NCBI RefSeq assembly: GCF_030068605.1 | Contig: NZ_JASJOU010000001.1 | Span: 1,426,001-1,490,000 of the forward strand | Length of the DNA stretch: 64,000 bases | Direction of reading: 5' to 3' | Source: Xanthocytophaga agilis | GTDB lineage: Bacteria; Bacteroidota; Bacteroidia; Cytophagales; 172606-1 | Part shown: positions 1-8,946 of the stretch, piece by piece | Position numbering within the stretch: position 1 is the stretch's first letter | How the letters are laid out: each line of letters begins with the position of its first letter | Notes under the pieces: model-generated | Database searches by the model: none | What the model saw: only the letters and a program-made list of their open reading frames with translations | What the model was told of the DNA's origin: nothing | Position numbers and translations under genes: made by a program

Positions 1-377
1 AAAAGGTTCTTAAACTGAAGGCTTTCAGGGCTATTCTCTCCTATGGAAGATTTAATAACCTGTTGATCTTTTGTGATTATGATATCAAAATTACGTGGCG
101 TTGCAGTTGCTACAGAAGGCATTGCACTGGCAGCATAAGAATCATCTACAGGAAAAACTATATAATTACCGCTTTCGCTAAAAACCATTAATATCTCATC
201 GGGTTCCAGTACCCGATCAGGACCTTTCAAATTCTGCAGCGATTTATACTTTACCCGCTTATCACTTACTTCTATTAGTTTGCACTTTAATGCACTTTCG
301 TCACTTTGATAGATTACATCCTGCGCATAGGCAGGTAAGAGAACTAAGAAGCTGATAATAGTTACTAGTGGTTTCAT
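1..377 (-). CDS. Small secreted protein, 3' end cut off by window edge
   Basis: An open minus-strand frame starts with ATG at 377 and runs without a stop to base 1, so at least 125 residues are present and the C-terminus is missing. Residues 1-19 form a typical signal peptide (MKPLVTIISFLVLLPAYAQ), giving an exported protein. The mature start (DVIYQSDESALKCKLIEV, then DKRVKYKSL) resembles short Bacteroidota secreted proteins that begin with a 'DxIxxxDGxxLxGKxxEVxxxxVKYK' pattern; their function is not known to me. A 24-bp perfect inverted repeat lies 30 bases upstream of the start codon and may affect its expression. I do not assign a function. Confidence 0.75.
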   Translation of the reverse strand, partial: MKPLVTIISFLVLLPAYAQDVIYQSDESALKCKLIEVSDKRVKYKSLQNLKGPDRVLEPDEILMVFSESGNYIVFPVDDSYAASAMPSVATATPRNFDIIITKDQQVIKSSIGENSPESLQFKNL

Positions 378-406
378 ATGGGGTGGGTTACGAGATAAGC
401 AATCGA

Positions 407-466
407 AAATCTTTAATAAAACTTACTCTTGTCTGATTCGAAAAGAGTAAGTTTTATTAAAGATTT
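407..466. repeat. Perfect 24-bp inverted repeat with 12-base loop
   Basis: The arm at 407-430 is the exact reverse complement of the arm at 443-466. The arms are AT-rich and include ACTTACTCTT and its complement. The hairpin sits in the presumed 5' region of the leftward gene starting at 377. It has no long T-run directly after the stem on the minus side, so an attenuator, an operator or a remnant of a mobile end are all possible. The rest of 467-985 is AT-rich and holds nothing else I can support. Confidence 0.7.
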
Positions 467-985
467 CCCTATATTCTTTGCATCACAAATAGTTTACAAC
501 AAGGATACTTTCATTTTTCCATTACAGGAATACAGAAAAACGTAAAATACTTAAAAACAAATATATAAAGGTAAGATTTAAATATATAGACATCTTTCGA
601 ATATTCAATGATCTATTACTAAAATTCAAATTAAAATCACTATGCTCTACAAAATTGAGATATTCAGCCATAGAAGCTCTCTATTTATACTTGTAAGCCT
701 TGTAAGGTTACTCAACTTTTTAAACTTTTTTTTAACTGTCTCTAAAATTCATAGCCCAACCATACACATACATCTGAACTTTGATCTATCTGTTAAAGTA
801 CAATCAGGCTTAAATTCTTGCCTTGAGTCACCCATAACTATCCAAAAGTAGTTTTCAATATTATATACTATAGATATGATAAGCGGTTCAGAATAGTATT
901 CTACCTACTTGCAACCATTCAAGTACTTGGTGTGTCACCTGTATGCAAAGTCTTTGTACATACATCATACTCATTTTACAACCTC

Positions 986-2119
986 ATGTATTCAAAAATT
1001 GCCATTCTTTCAAGCCTTGTGCTAGCTATGTTCTTACTGTCCTGTAAGAAAGAAGATGACTCCAATACACCTCAGCCAGGAAAAGGAGTATTTATTGACC
1101 ATGGATTTATCCCGGTAGCTGTTGAAATCAATCCAAGTGCGGATATTCAGGAGGCTATCTATTCTAACAATAAAGTATTTGTTGCAACATCTGATGGAAT
1201 ATGGAAAAACGATCTTACAACAAAAGCCTGGAGTCGCTCAGGATTGGAAGGTAAACGCATTACGTTTATTTACAAACATCCAACCATTGATAAAAAATTC
1301 TTTGCAGGAATATCTCCTGATTCTAACGAGAAGACTCTTTATGTATCAACGGACGAAGGTCAAACATGGACAACCGTAGAGAGTCCGGTGTATAGCTCAC
1401 AGGAGTCTACGTATGAGATCTATGTTTGTATGGCCATTCATCCGGCTAAACCCAACATTGTGTTTGCCAATCTAATGGGCGGTACTACTATTGCCGTATC
1501 CAAAGATGGAGGTAATACCTGGCATAGAAATAATTATGCGGACGACTCGAATTTTTCATACCCTTGTCCTATTGCAGTTATTCCTGGTAACTCCAGCCAG
1601 ATATTTCAAGGTGCTGAAGCACCTCTGGACGATGCCTGGTTAGCCACCTATGACATTAATAGTGCAGATCCAGTCATGCTTTCAAATTTTCAGAAGGTAG
1701 TAGATATGGATGTCTGGGATAATCGCCGTCCTAATGAACTGGCAACATTCTCCTATACTCCTAATACTTTATATGTAGGACAGGAAGGTGCATTGTCTAA
1801 GGTAACCGGGAATCAATCTGTGTTTATTTATAAATCAGATGAAAAATCTACCTTCCCTTATTCTTATATTGAGGGTATATGGGTAGATCCAGCCAATACC
1901 AAACATATTCTGTTTGGAGGAGCAGTCAATGGGGAACAAACTACACTTTCTCTTTATGAAACACAAGACGAAGGTAAAACGATTGCTCAGATCTCTGATA
2001 AGTTAGGTATGACAGAACCGCAGGTGAGAGAGATCATCGCAACAGATTCTTATCCAGCTATCCTTATTAAAGATGATATACAAAAGAAAGCCAGATTAGT
2101 ACTCTATAAAAATCAGTAG
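986..2119 (+). CDS. Lipoprotein with sialidase-type Asp-box (BNR) repeats
   Basis: I start the protein at the second in-frame Met (986), because it gives a clean lipoprotein signal: MYSKIAILSSLVLAMFLLSC followed by KKEDD. A longer frame opens at 932. The mature protein is about 357 residues. It contains at least two Asp-box motifs (STDEGQTWTTV and SKDGGNTWHR), the hallmark of BNR/VPS10-like beta-propellers, plus further propeller-like segments (VDPANTKHILFGG). Such proteins bind glycans or other ligands outside the cell; no sialidase catalytic set is evident. It stands alone, with no gene within 350 bases on either side, and is presumably an outer-membrane-anchored surface lipoprotein. Enzyme activity is not claimed. 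Confidence 0.75.
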   Translation: MYSKIAILSSLVLAMFLLSCKKEDDSNTPQPGKGVFIDHGFIPVAVEINPSADIQEAIYSNNKVFVATSDGIWKNDLTTKAWSRSGLEGKRITFIYKHPTIDKKFFAGISPDSNEKTLYVSTDEGQTWTTVESPVYSSQESTYEIYVCMAIHPAKPNIVFANLMGGTTIAVSKDGGNTWHRNNYADDSNFSYPCPIAVIPGNSSQIFQGAEAPLDDAWLATYDINSADPVMLSNFQKVVDMDVWDNRRPNELATFSYTPNTLYVGQEGALSKVTGNQSVFIYKSDEKSTFPYSYIEGIWVDPANTKHILFGGAVNGEQTTLSLYETQDEGKTIAQISDKLGMTEPQVREIIATDSYPAILIKDDIQKKARLVLYKNQ

Positions 2120-2970
2120 TAATTAATCGATTAACTCCTCCCTCTAAAAGCTAAACGATCTGGTACAAAGACTTTGCTTATTTGAAAAACAGTCATGTAA
2201 AAAACCCCTAATTCAGTTTTTATTAGTATGGCTGTTTTTCTTTTGTATAATGTACCATTACTAAACACTCTGAAAAAAATATAAATCTATCTATTTGTTT
2301 GTGACTTTTCATTCATCTTAGACTGCCTCACAAAACCATTACTCTTTCTCTACCTAATTCGACAACCCATATTTTACCATATACGCGAGTACATTACCAA
2401 AGTCAAGATTTACAATCAGTTAGAATAATAGCCAGGATCCAACTATCCGTCTACTGCACTTCCTTCTTTATAGTAGTTTACTCACTTAAAAAACAAAACC
2501 ATCTATTTTTAGTCATCATTCATCTGCTTTTCCTCAAAAACTTACATCTGTTTTATATAAACTATCTATACGCTAAATCCACTAATCTGTTAATCCCGTA
2601 TTTACACAAAGAATCTACAGAAAGCGTTGAAAAGAATACAGGTATTCTATGTATTGAAGCATTGACTGTCATTACACAATACAAAAAATGCTATTTACAC
2701 CTTTTCAAAGATTAAAATTGTACTATGTAGTTTAGAAAAAACACAATATAATATAACTATATGTTGTGTTTTTACCAGCTCTGGAACTAAATAGTGAAGC
2801 AATTTATAGCCAATAAAACATATCTATGTTTTGCTTCAATTTTACTAGTAGAAAGTCTTTAGTTATTACTTTAATTTACTTCTAATAAGCTAATAGTTAG
2901 TCGCGATCGTTAAAAAACGTTTGCTGGCATCTGAAAGGACAAAAGCTACTCATCAATAACTACTGAAAAT
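2120..2970. other. Gene-free AT-rich stretch with one hairpin
   Basis: I see no credible coding frame here. A hairpin lies at about 2736-2773 (AAAACACAA pairing with TTGTGTTTT around an AT loop), followed by Ts. It could be a terminator or part of the 5' region of the sensor gene that starts at 2971. It is too far (about 620 bases) behind the lipoprotein stop to be its obvious terminator. Confidence 0.4.
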
Positions 2971-5127
2971 ATGCTTAAGGTTATTACTTCCCGGAAATGG
3001 AAATATTTATATCAACAAGAACAATCACTTAGAACGCTGGAATCAGATATCACCAATGCACAGCAATTTATCCAATTGATACAGGCAGGTGATCTCACTG
3101 CTCCTTATCCGGGAACTGATACGACAGACACAGTTCTAAACAATCCTCTGGCAACCTCGCTGATTACTATGCGTGATCAGATGAAGATTATTGCTAAAAA
3201 AGAATCCGAACGTACTTGGACGACTGAAGGACTTGCCAACTTTGCAGAAATCCTCCGTTCTCATCAAACAGATATAGATAAACTATATGACAATATTCTT
3301 ACAACTCTTGTTAAGTATGTAAAGGCCAATCAGGGGGGGCTATTCATTGTTAACACTTCAGACATTAGTCAGACAATACATACAGAACAGGAAGCTGTAA
3401 GCCAACTTCACAGCAACAAGTCTCATACCAAACATAAATCCAGCACAGCTCTTGCGACAACAGAGTCCGTTGAACTGGAAATGGTGGCGTGTTATGCCTA
3501 TGATAGAAAGAAATATATTCACAAAAAAATAGGTATTGGCGAAGGATTAACTGGTCAGTGTTACCTGGAGGCCGAGACTATCTATCTTACGGATATTCCA
3601 GATGACTACCTGAATATTACTTCCGGGCTAGGTACGGCAAGTCCCAGTTCAGTACTGATTGTTCCCTTAAAACTGGATGAGAAAGTACAAGGAGTTCTGG
3701 AACTGGCCTCATTCAATAAATTTGAGCCCTACCAGATTGAGTTTATTGAAAAGCTGGGAGAAAGCATTGCTTCTACCATCTCCAATACACGGGCAAGCCT
3801 TCAGACTCGCCAGCTACTGGAAATGTCTCAAAAACAAGCAATGGAATTAAAGTCTCAGGAGGAAGTAATGCGTCAGAATCTGGAAGAAATGGCAGCTACT
3901 CAGGAAGAGATCAAACGCAGAGAGACAGACGGGCAAAACCTATTGATAGCCTTCCAGACTATCATGAATACCTTTGCAAGCATTGAGTTTGATATGGAGG
4001 GAAACATTCTTGACGCTAATCAGAACTTTCTCAATACCATGGGTTATACATCTGAAGAGCTAAAAGGCAAACACCATAGACTTTTTGTAGATCCTATATA
4101 CGTTCAAACACCTGACTATATTGAGTTCTGGAGAAATCTACAGGCAGGTAATGTGTTTACAGGAGAAGTATTACGTTATTCAAAGAACAGACAAAAGGTC
4201 TGGATGCAGGTTTCTTATGCACCTGTTAAAAACAGGGAGGGACGATATTCTAAGGTAATCAAGTTAGCCACAGATATCACAGCCCAAAAAGAACTTGAAT
4301 TTGCGGCTCAACAACAATACGAAGAGCTGCGGGCACAGGAAGAGGAACTTCGTCAGAGTATGGAAGAGATGACCTCCACACAGGAAGAGATAGAAAGACA
4401 GAACATAGAACTGGCAGGTTTATTAACAGCAATCAATAGTACACTGGCGACAATCGAGTTTGATCCAGATGGACGTATACTGACTGCAAATAATAACTTC
4501 CTCAACACTATGGGCTACCCACTAGCTGATATTTTTGGCAAACACCATCAGATCTTTGTAGATCCTGTGTATGGTGCCAGTGATTCATATAAAGAATTCT
4601 GGACCTCACTACGCCAGGGAAATTCACAGATTGGAGAAGTCAAACGTTTCAATAGTAAGGGACAGGAGATATGGTTAAGTGCCAGCTATACACCAGTATT
4701 TGATCAGGAGAGACGAGTTATTAAGATTATTAAATTTGCTCAGGATATTACCGCTCAGAAACGTTTTACATTAGACTTTGAAAATCAACTGACTGCGATT
4801 AATAGATCCTTTGCAGTTATTGAGTTCAACACAAAAGGAGAAATTCTGACCGCTAATGAAAACTTTCTGGAGCTGATGGAATACTCGCTATCAGAAATTC
4901 AAGGTATCCATCATAGCATCTTTGTACTGGAAGGGCAAGAGAATACAGAAGAATACCTTCAATTCTGGGAAAAGCTAAGACAAGGGGAGTTTATCAGTGG
5001 GGAATTTGTACGCCAGACTAAAACGGGTAAACAAGTTCGAATCAAAGGAAGCTACAATCCTATATTTGACGCAAATGGCCATGTATACAAAATTGTAAAA
5101 TATGCACAACAACTGAGTATGCTATAA
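2971..5127 (+). CDS. Soluble GAF plus triple-PAS sensor without a kinase domain
   Basis: The 718-residue protein has no transmembrane segment. Residues about 25-90 look like a HAMP remnant (IQAGDLTAPYPG). A GAF domain spans about 100-275 (IGIGEGLTGQCYLE, then IYLTDIPDDYLNITSGLG). A coiled coil rich in Q and E follows at 275-325. Then come three PAS domains at about 325-435, 485-590 and 595-715, each with an 'ILDANxNFLxxMGY' and 'GKHHxxF' pattern, linked by 'ITAQK' joints and a second coiled coil. No HisKA, HATPase, GGDEF or chemoreceptor signalling domain follows, so it may act as a partner or redox/ligand sensor for a separate kinase. Its GAF segment closely resembles that of the giant hybrid kinase at 19104-24395, suggesting shared ancestry or shared ligand. 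A strong terminator lies just downstream. Confidence 0.85.
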   Translation: MLKVITSRKWKYLYQQEQSLRTLESDITNAQQFIQLIQAGDLTAPYPGTDTTDTVLNNPLATSLITMRDQMKIIAKKESERTWTTEGLANFAEILRSHQTDIDKLYDNILTTLVKYVKANQGGLFIVNTSDISQTIHTEQEAVSQLHSNKSHTKHKSSTALATTESVELEMVACYAYDRKKYIHKKIGIGEGLTGQCYLEAETIYLTDIPDDYLNITSGLGTASPSSVLIVPLKLDEKVQGVLELASFNKFEPYQIEFIEKLGESIASTISNTRASLQTRQLLEMSQKQAMELKSQEEVMRQNLEEMAATQEEIKRRETDGQNLLIAFQTIMNTFASIEFDMEGNILDANQNFLNTMGYTSEELKGKHHRLFVDPIYVQTPDYIEFWRNLQAGNVFTGEVLRYSKNRQKVWMQVSYAPVKNREGRYSKVIKLATDITAQKELEFAAQQQYEELRAQEEELRQSMEEMTSTQEEIERQNIELAGLLTAINSTLATIEFDPDGRILTANNNFLNTMGYPLADIFGKHHQIFVDPVYGASDSYKEFWTSLRQGNSQIGEVKRFNSKGQEIWLSASYTPVFDQERRVIKIIKFAQDITAQKRFTLDFENQLTAINRSFAVIEFNTKGEILTANENFLELMEYSLSEIQGIHHSIFVLEGQENTEEYLQFWEKLRQGEFISGEFVRQTKTGKQVRIKGSYNPIFDANGHVYKIVKYAQQLSML

Positions 5128-5130
5128 ACA

Positions 5131-5165
5131 AAAATGCCTCTCATTCTAGTGAGAGGCATTTTTGT
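5131..5165. terminator. Bidirectional rho-independent terminator
   Basis: The stem AATGCCTCTCA (5133-5143) pairs with TGAGAGGCATT (5150-5160). It is flanked by A-run and T-run, so it can end both the sensor gene on the plus strand and the small gene at 5173-5403 on the minus strand. Confidence 0.85.
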
Positions 5166-5172
5166 TTATGTC

Positions 5173-5403
5173 TTATGGCATATTCTGTGCATTTGAACCT
5201 GTTGGTTCTGAATGAACAGTATTGGAAAGAGGTTTTTCTCCAATAGGCCCTTCCTGATCAGGTCGGTAACCTGGCTCTGTATGTAGCGTCACTGGTTCTT
5301 TTGTAACACTTTCTTTTCTGCCTTTGGTAAATCTTCCGGATAACAATGCCCAGAGAATAAATCCGACAAATATGGCAGGGATAATCAGCAATTCAACTCC
5401 CAT
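5173..5403 (-). CDS. Small single-pass membrane protein (paralogue 1)
   Basis: This 76-residue protein starts MGVELLIIPAIFVGFILWALL, a single N-terminal membrane segment, followed by a basic stretch (RFTKGRKESVT) and a polar C-terminal tail ending in TEPTGSNAQNMP. It is a clear paralogue of the protein at 6321-6548: both share MGVE, the membrane segment, 'VTLHTE/ITLHTE', 'SNT' and 'TEPxGS'. The two paralogues flank the PfpI gene on the same strand. Function unknown. The paired terminators on their 3' sides suggest separate transcripts. Confidence 0.75.
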   Translation of the reverse strand: MGVELLIIPAIFVGFILWALLSGRFTKGRKESVTKEPVTLHTEPGYRPDQEGPIGEKPLSNTVHSEPTGSNAQNMP

Positions 5404-5572
5404 GATCGTATCTAGTTAGATATAACATTAGTTTATACAATCTGCTGAAGCTACTTTCCGATCTTTACTCTTACATTCAGCAGATTAATATATTGGAATG
5501 GTAAAAATCCATGCCCTTTGTTATTTAGCAACTTCAACATTTAGGAATTTGTGCTATAACTCATTCAGAATT

Positions 5573-6151
5573 CTATTCTGTCCAGACTCCGTACTTGAAC
5601 ACCTGATACCATTGTTCCAGTTTCTGTTCATCATAGATACCCAATATGCGAAAGATTTCTCTGGCAAATTCTATAGGAGAAATTCCATTTGCTGTAATTA
5701 TTCGTTGATCTGTCACAGCAGGCTCTTCTGCATAATAGTTTTGTCCTTTATAATTAGCACTTATTGATTCCAGATAAAATTTTGCATTACTGGTATGTGA
5801 GATAGCATTAAGCAAGCCTATATCACCCAGAAACGTAGTTGCTGCACAAATAGCTGCTATAGGTAGATTACTTTTATGAAACTGTAGTACCAGTGATTGT
5901 ATATCAGTCAGTTTCTTTTGTTCCCAGGCTTCACCTCCAGGCAAAATAAGCATAGCTGCACTACCAGTTTCTACCTCTTCTATTGTATAATCTGGAAGAA
6001 TAGTAAGTCCCCCCATAGAACGGATAGGATCGCTTGTCAAGCCAACAGTACGAATCTGATAGCGGGAAGACTTTTGAATTTCTGCTGTTGCATAAGAAGG
6101 TTCCCAATCAGCAAACCCCTCAAACACAAAAAGATATATTATTTGTTTCAT
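5573..6151 (-). CDS. DJ-1/PfpI family (class I glutamine amidotransferase-like) protein
   Basis: The 192-residue length matches single-domain DJ-1/PfpI proteins. It starts MKQIIYLFVFEGFADWEPSY with the conserved Glu at residue 17, has the 'AMLILPGGEAW' strand-turn, and carries the nucleophile elbow 'IAAICAATTFLG' with Cys102. The C-terminal part (ITANGISPIEFAREIFRILG) matches the subgroup related to YoaZ/AraC-associated GAT1 domains. Members act as stress-related hydrolases, deglycases or chaperones; which of these applies cannot be read from sequence. It lies between the two paralogous mini membrane proteins, all on the minus strand. Confidence 0.85.
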   Translation of the reverse strand: MKQIIYLFVFEGFADWEPSYATAEIQKSSRYQIRTVGLTSDPIRSMGGLTILPDYTIEEVETGSAAMLILPGGEAWEQKKLTDIQSLVLQFHKSNLPIAAICAATTFLGDIGLLNAISHTSNAKFYLESISANYKGQNYYAEEPAVTDQRIITANGISPIEFAREIFRILGIYDEQKLEQWYQVFKYGVWTE

Positions 6152-6225
6152 AAGATTATGTTAGTGGCGATACTCAATCAGAAATACTGAAAAAATTCAC
6201 ATCAATCTGTATTATTGTATAAAAA

Positions 6226-6254
6226 AAGCATCATGTAATACTAACATGATGCTT
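6226..6254 (-). terminator. Rho-independent terminator of the 6321-6548 gene
   Basis: AAGCATCATGT (6226-6236) pairs with ACATGATGCTT (6244-6254). On the minus strand the stem is followed by a run of Ts, so it terminates the leftward transcript of paralogue 2. Confidence 0.8.
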
Positions 6255-6320
6255 CAACACTTACAATAAATTATACCCGGAATATTCTGTTGACCAAAAT
6301 ATTCACACTCATGCCTGTTA

Positions 6321-6548
6321 CTAAGTATTCTTCTGAACTGTTGAGCCCGAGGGCTCTGTTTGTGTAGTGTTACTGACAGCCTTATCTCCTAGGCTGCCAT
6401 CCATAGTTGACGGGAAACCCTCTGTATGAAGTGTAATCGGTCCTCTGGTTACACTTCCGTTTTTACCTTTGGCATATCCACCAAAAAGTAACGCCCAAAT
6501 AACAAATCCGACAAAGAATATTACAGGAACTATCCATTCTACTCCCAT
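6321..6548 (-). CDS. Small single-pass membrane protein (paralogue 2)
   Basis: I place the start at the ATG at 6548 (MGVEWIVPVIFFVGFVIWALL), which aligns with the start of its paralogue at 5403; an in-frame Met eight codons upstream gives a longer alternative ending at 6572. The protein has one N-terminal membrane helix, a basic-polar middle (GGYAKGKNGSVTRGPITLHTE) and a tail with TEPSGSTVQ. Its own terminator follows. No known domain is recognised. The shared tail motifs argue that the tail is functional rather than random. Confidence 0.7.
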   Translation of the reverse strand: MGVEWIVPVIFFVGFVIWALLFGGYAKGKNGSVTRGPITLHTEGFPSTMDGSLGDKAVSNTTQTEPSGSTVQKNT

Positions 6549-6717
6549 GATCGTTATAGTTATGTTTGACATTAAGTATCAATACCTGCCAAAGATCAAC
6601 TTGATACAGCACTATGAATTGACGTTCAGCAAGAAATTATATAAATATACGTATAAATAAAGATAAAGGTCTATAGTATACGCCAAAAATTTCAGACAGA
6701 AATTCAAGTATGTATAG

Positions 6718-7065
6718 CAAACTTATAAATTTCAGATAACACTATATCTTGATCTGATTGATTACTCTCTCACACAAAGATTCTACAGTAAACTTGTTGA
6801 AGGTAAAGCAACTCTTTATTATTATGAAGCCACCGATTTGGTAAAGTTATTTTACTGCACACCTACAGATACTTCTATACGGCAATTGGTCTACAAAGAA
6901 TTGCTATCTCCCATTCAACCTTAAGAGAAAATGCATACTTCAGACAACAACTTAATAATGGTTAAACTGTGGAAATGTATCCAGAACCTATTTAGAACGA
7001 CTCGTTATAACAAATCTGAACTCACAAAGTATTTTATGTGCTATAATGCCTGTACAAACCAATAG
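6718..7065 (+). pseudogene. Remnant of a conserved Bacteroidota secreted/outer-membrane protein gene
   Basis: An open frame with strongly protein-like sequence runs from 6718 and contains RFYSKLVEGKATLYYYEA and RQLVYKELLSPIQP. It is broken by an in-frame TAA at 6922-6924, then continues in the same frame (VKLWKCIQNLF, then YNKSELTKYFMCYNACTNQ) to a TAG at 7063-7065. The pattern 'LVEGxAxLYYYE...F(F)Y...QLVYK...KLWxxxxC...LxxYFxxYNxC' is one I associate with a family of Bacteroidota proteins of unknown function. There is no start codon with a signal peptide and the usual C-terminal part is absent. I read it as a decayed, doubly truncated gene with a nonsense mutation. Confidence 0.6.
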
Positions 7066-7104
7066 ATAAATAATGTTGTCTAAAATCCATCCACGAAAGT
7101 TATT

Positions 7105-8811
7105 TTAACTCGCCTTCACTGTATATCCTGGCACAAAAACACTGTTAACCAAACCATACCCTATTGGGGGAAATGCATCTTTTCGGGTAAGTTGTTTACT
7201 TCTTACCATCTGCATATCAGGTATGAGTCGCATAAATACACGAATATCCTCATCATGAATCAGGGAGTCGCTTTTTGTCTCCAGCTTTATCAGAAGAAAA
7301 GAATTTACATACTGATCGTCAAGACAATCCTCCAAATCCAGGTCATCACGCAACTTTACCACAAACCAGTCAGGGTCTATACTCTCTTTCCCGTTATCAG
7401 ATACAGAAAGAAGACAAATGCGATCAACAATCTTTCCTTTATTCAGACTCATGTAGCCATATACCAACTGATTATAATGCGGAGGTTGAATAGTTACAAT
7501 GTAGTTGACAATATTGACAGGCTGAATAAAGTTGTACTTGAACACACTCAGCAAACTAGCCAGACCTCTGTTTACAGGCACATGATCATAATCAGGCGGT
7601 GATATTCGAAATTCGATAGGACGCCAGTAGCCTTTTACCAGATCATAATTACTCAGATGAGTAACATAGAAAATAATCAGCAGTCCGCTATAGAAACAGG
7701 ATTGAAGGTAATTGGTATTAGCGTCCTGTTTGCCATACTGAAATGCATCAACAAAATAGTTTAGCACCAGAATTCCAGAAAGCATCACAGCTAAGAAAAA
7801 ACGAAGTTTCTCATCCCGATGAGCAATTTTGAAATGAAAGAACTGGCTGTTATTAATGGTATTATTGACCATAATAGTCCATACCTGAATCTCGAAAATG
7901 AAAATTCCGATTACAAGAATGAGCATATGCTCAAATAAAAGATAATCATACAGCCCATGCAAAAATGACGCAATCAGAAATGACACACCAAAGTAGACTA
8001 TCTTGGAGGAGCTATGCTGATATCGGGAGATAACCAGTCCATATACAGCAAACGAAGAATCCAGCATATGCCCCACTACAGACAGCATGGCCCTCCCCTG
8101 AATGATCGTTCCGGTAATATTCTTGAAATAGATTAGATTTTCAATAAAGGCAAAACCCAATGCAGACAAACAAGCATACAGAATATAGTCATAAGGTTCA
8201 TCTATCTCTTTTGTACATTTCAGAATAATGAAGAAGGGTATCAGCTTTACAAATTCTTCTATTACGCCTATATCCAGAAAGGAAAATACGAACAGATCAT
8301 ACCAGAAATGTCCGGTATAGGTAATAGGGTAGTAAAGGTCTATTCCATCTGTAATCACAACTACCAGTAAAGAGCTTAGCATTCCCAACAACAATGTCCC
8401 AATCTGGTAACGTAGTTTTTCTTTATGAAAAACATCCATCCTGTGAATATAAATGAACCAGGTTACCATTATCAGCAGTGCTGACACAAAACCAACCCAG
8501 TTCATATTATTCCCGATTACGGAAACAACATTCTTGTAGTATTCTCCTATTTCTCCGTCACGCAACAAATTTCGTTGCTGAACTTCATCAAGGTGTATAA
8601 TGGTATCTGCTTTCAGATTTACTGTCGTATCTGGAAACCAATAGTTAACAGCAACAGGTGAAAGCACCAAGATAAAGAAGACCCAAAGTAAGGACCGGGT
8701 AGAACCGGTTTTAAAGAACAAATGTCTGTTTCGGCTTTTCCAGTAATTATATCCCAGAATGGAAGCACAGGAAAAAACAATCCAGAACAGATAGGTATAT
8801 ATGCGAAGCAT
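7105..8811 (-). CDS. PrsW family intramembrane metalloprotease
   Basis: The 568-residue protein has about ten predicted membrane helices in its first 370 residues. The four PrsW signature motifs are visible: EExxK (E185, E186, K189 in IEEFVK), FxxxEN (E224, N225 in FAFIENLIYF), a His in the next helix (H248) and HxxxD (H285, D289 in HGLYDY). PrsW proteins cleave membrane-embedded substrates; in Bacillus the known role is site-1 cleavage of an anti-sigma factor. Here an extra soluble C-terminal region of about 170 residues (VNRGLASLLSVFKYN onward) follows, which I do not recognise. No anti-sigma factor gene lies next to it, so the substrate is unknown. Confidence 0.8.
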   Translation of the reverse strand: MLRIYTYLFWIVFSCASILGYNYWKSRNRHLFFKTGSTRSLLWVFFILVLSPVAVNYWFPDTTVNLKADTIIHLDEVQQRNLLRDGEIGEYYKNVVSVIGNNMNWVGFVSALLIMVTWFIYIHRMDVFHKEKLRYQIGTLLLGMLSSLLVVVITDGIDLYYPITYTGHFWYDLFVFSFLDIGVIEEFVKLIPFFIILKCTKEIDEPYDYILYACLSALGFAFIENLIYFKNITGTIIQGRAMLSVVGHMLDSSFAVYGLVISRYQHSSSKIVYFGVSFLIASFLHGLYDYLLFEHMLILVIGIFIFEIQVWTIMVNNTINNSQFFHFKIAHRDEKLRFFLAVMLSGILVLNYFVDAFQYGKQDANTNYLQSCFYSGLLIIFYVTHLSNYDLVKGYWRPIEFRISPPDYDHVPVNRGLASLLSVFKYNFIQPVNIVNYIVTIQPPHYNQLVYGYMSLNKGKIVDRICLLSVSDNGKESIDPDWFVVKLRDDLDLEDCLDDQYVNSFLLIKLETKSDSLIHDEDIRVFMRLIPDMQMVRSKQLTRKDAFPPIGYGLVNSVFVPGYTVKAS

Positions 8812-8946
8812 AGTAACATTTTAGGTATGGCTATTGATGAGAATAAACCATCAACAGTAACCTAAAATGTCACTTCACGTAATATTTTGGTTGATTCTAT
8901 AAGAGTACTTTCTAACTAACCTACTTGTGACAGTAGAAAAAGTTAT

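Noticed and set aside
642-851. 69-codon ORF before the Asp-box lipoprotein
   Set aside because: Composition typical of translated AT-rich DNA; no export signal or family match.
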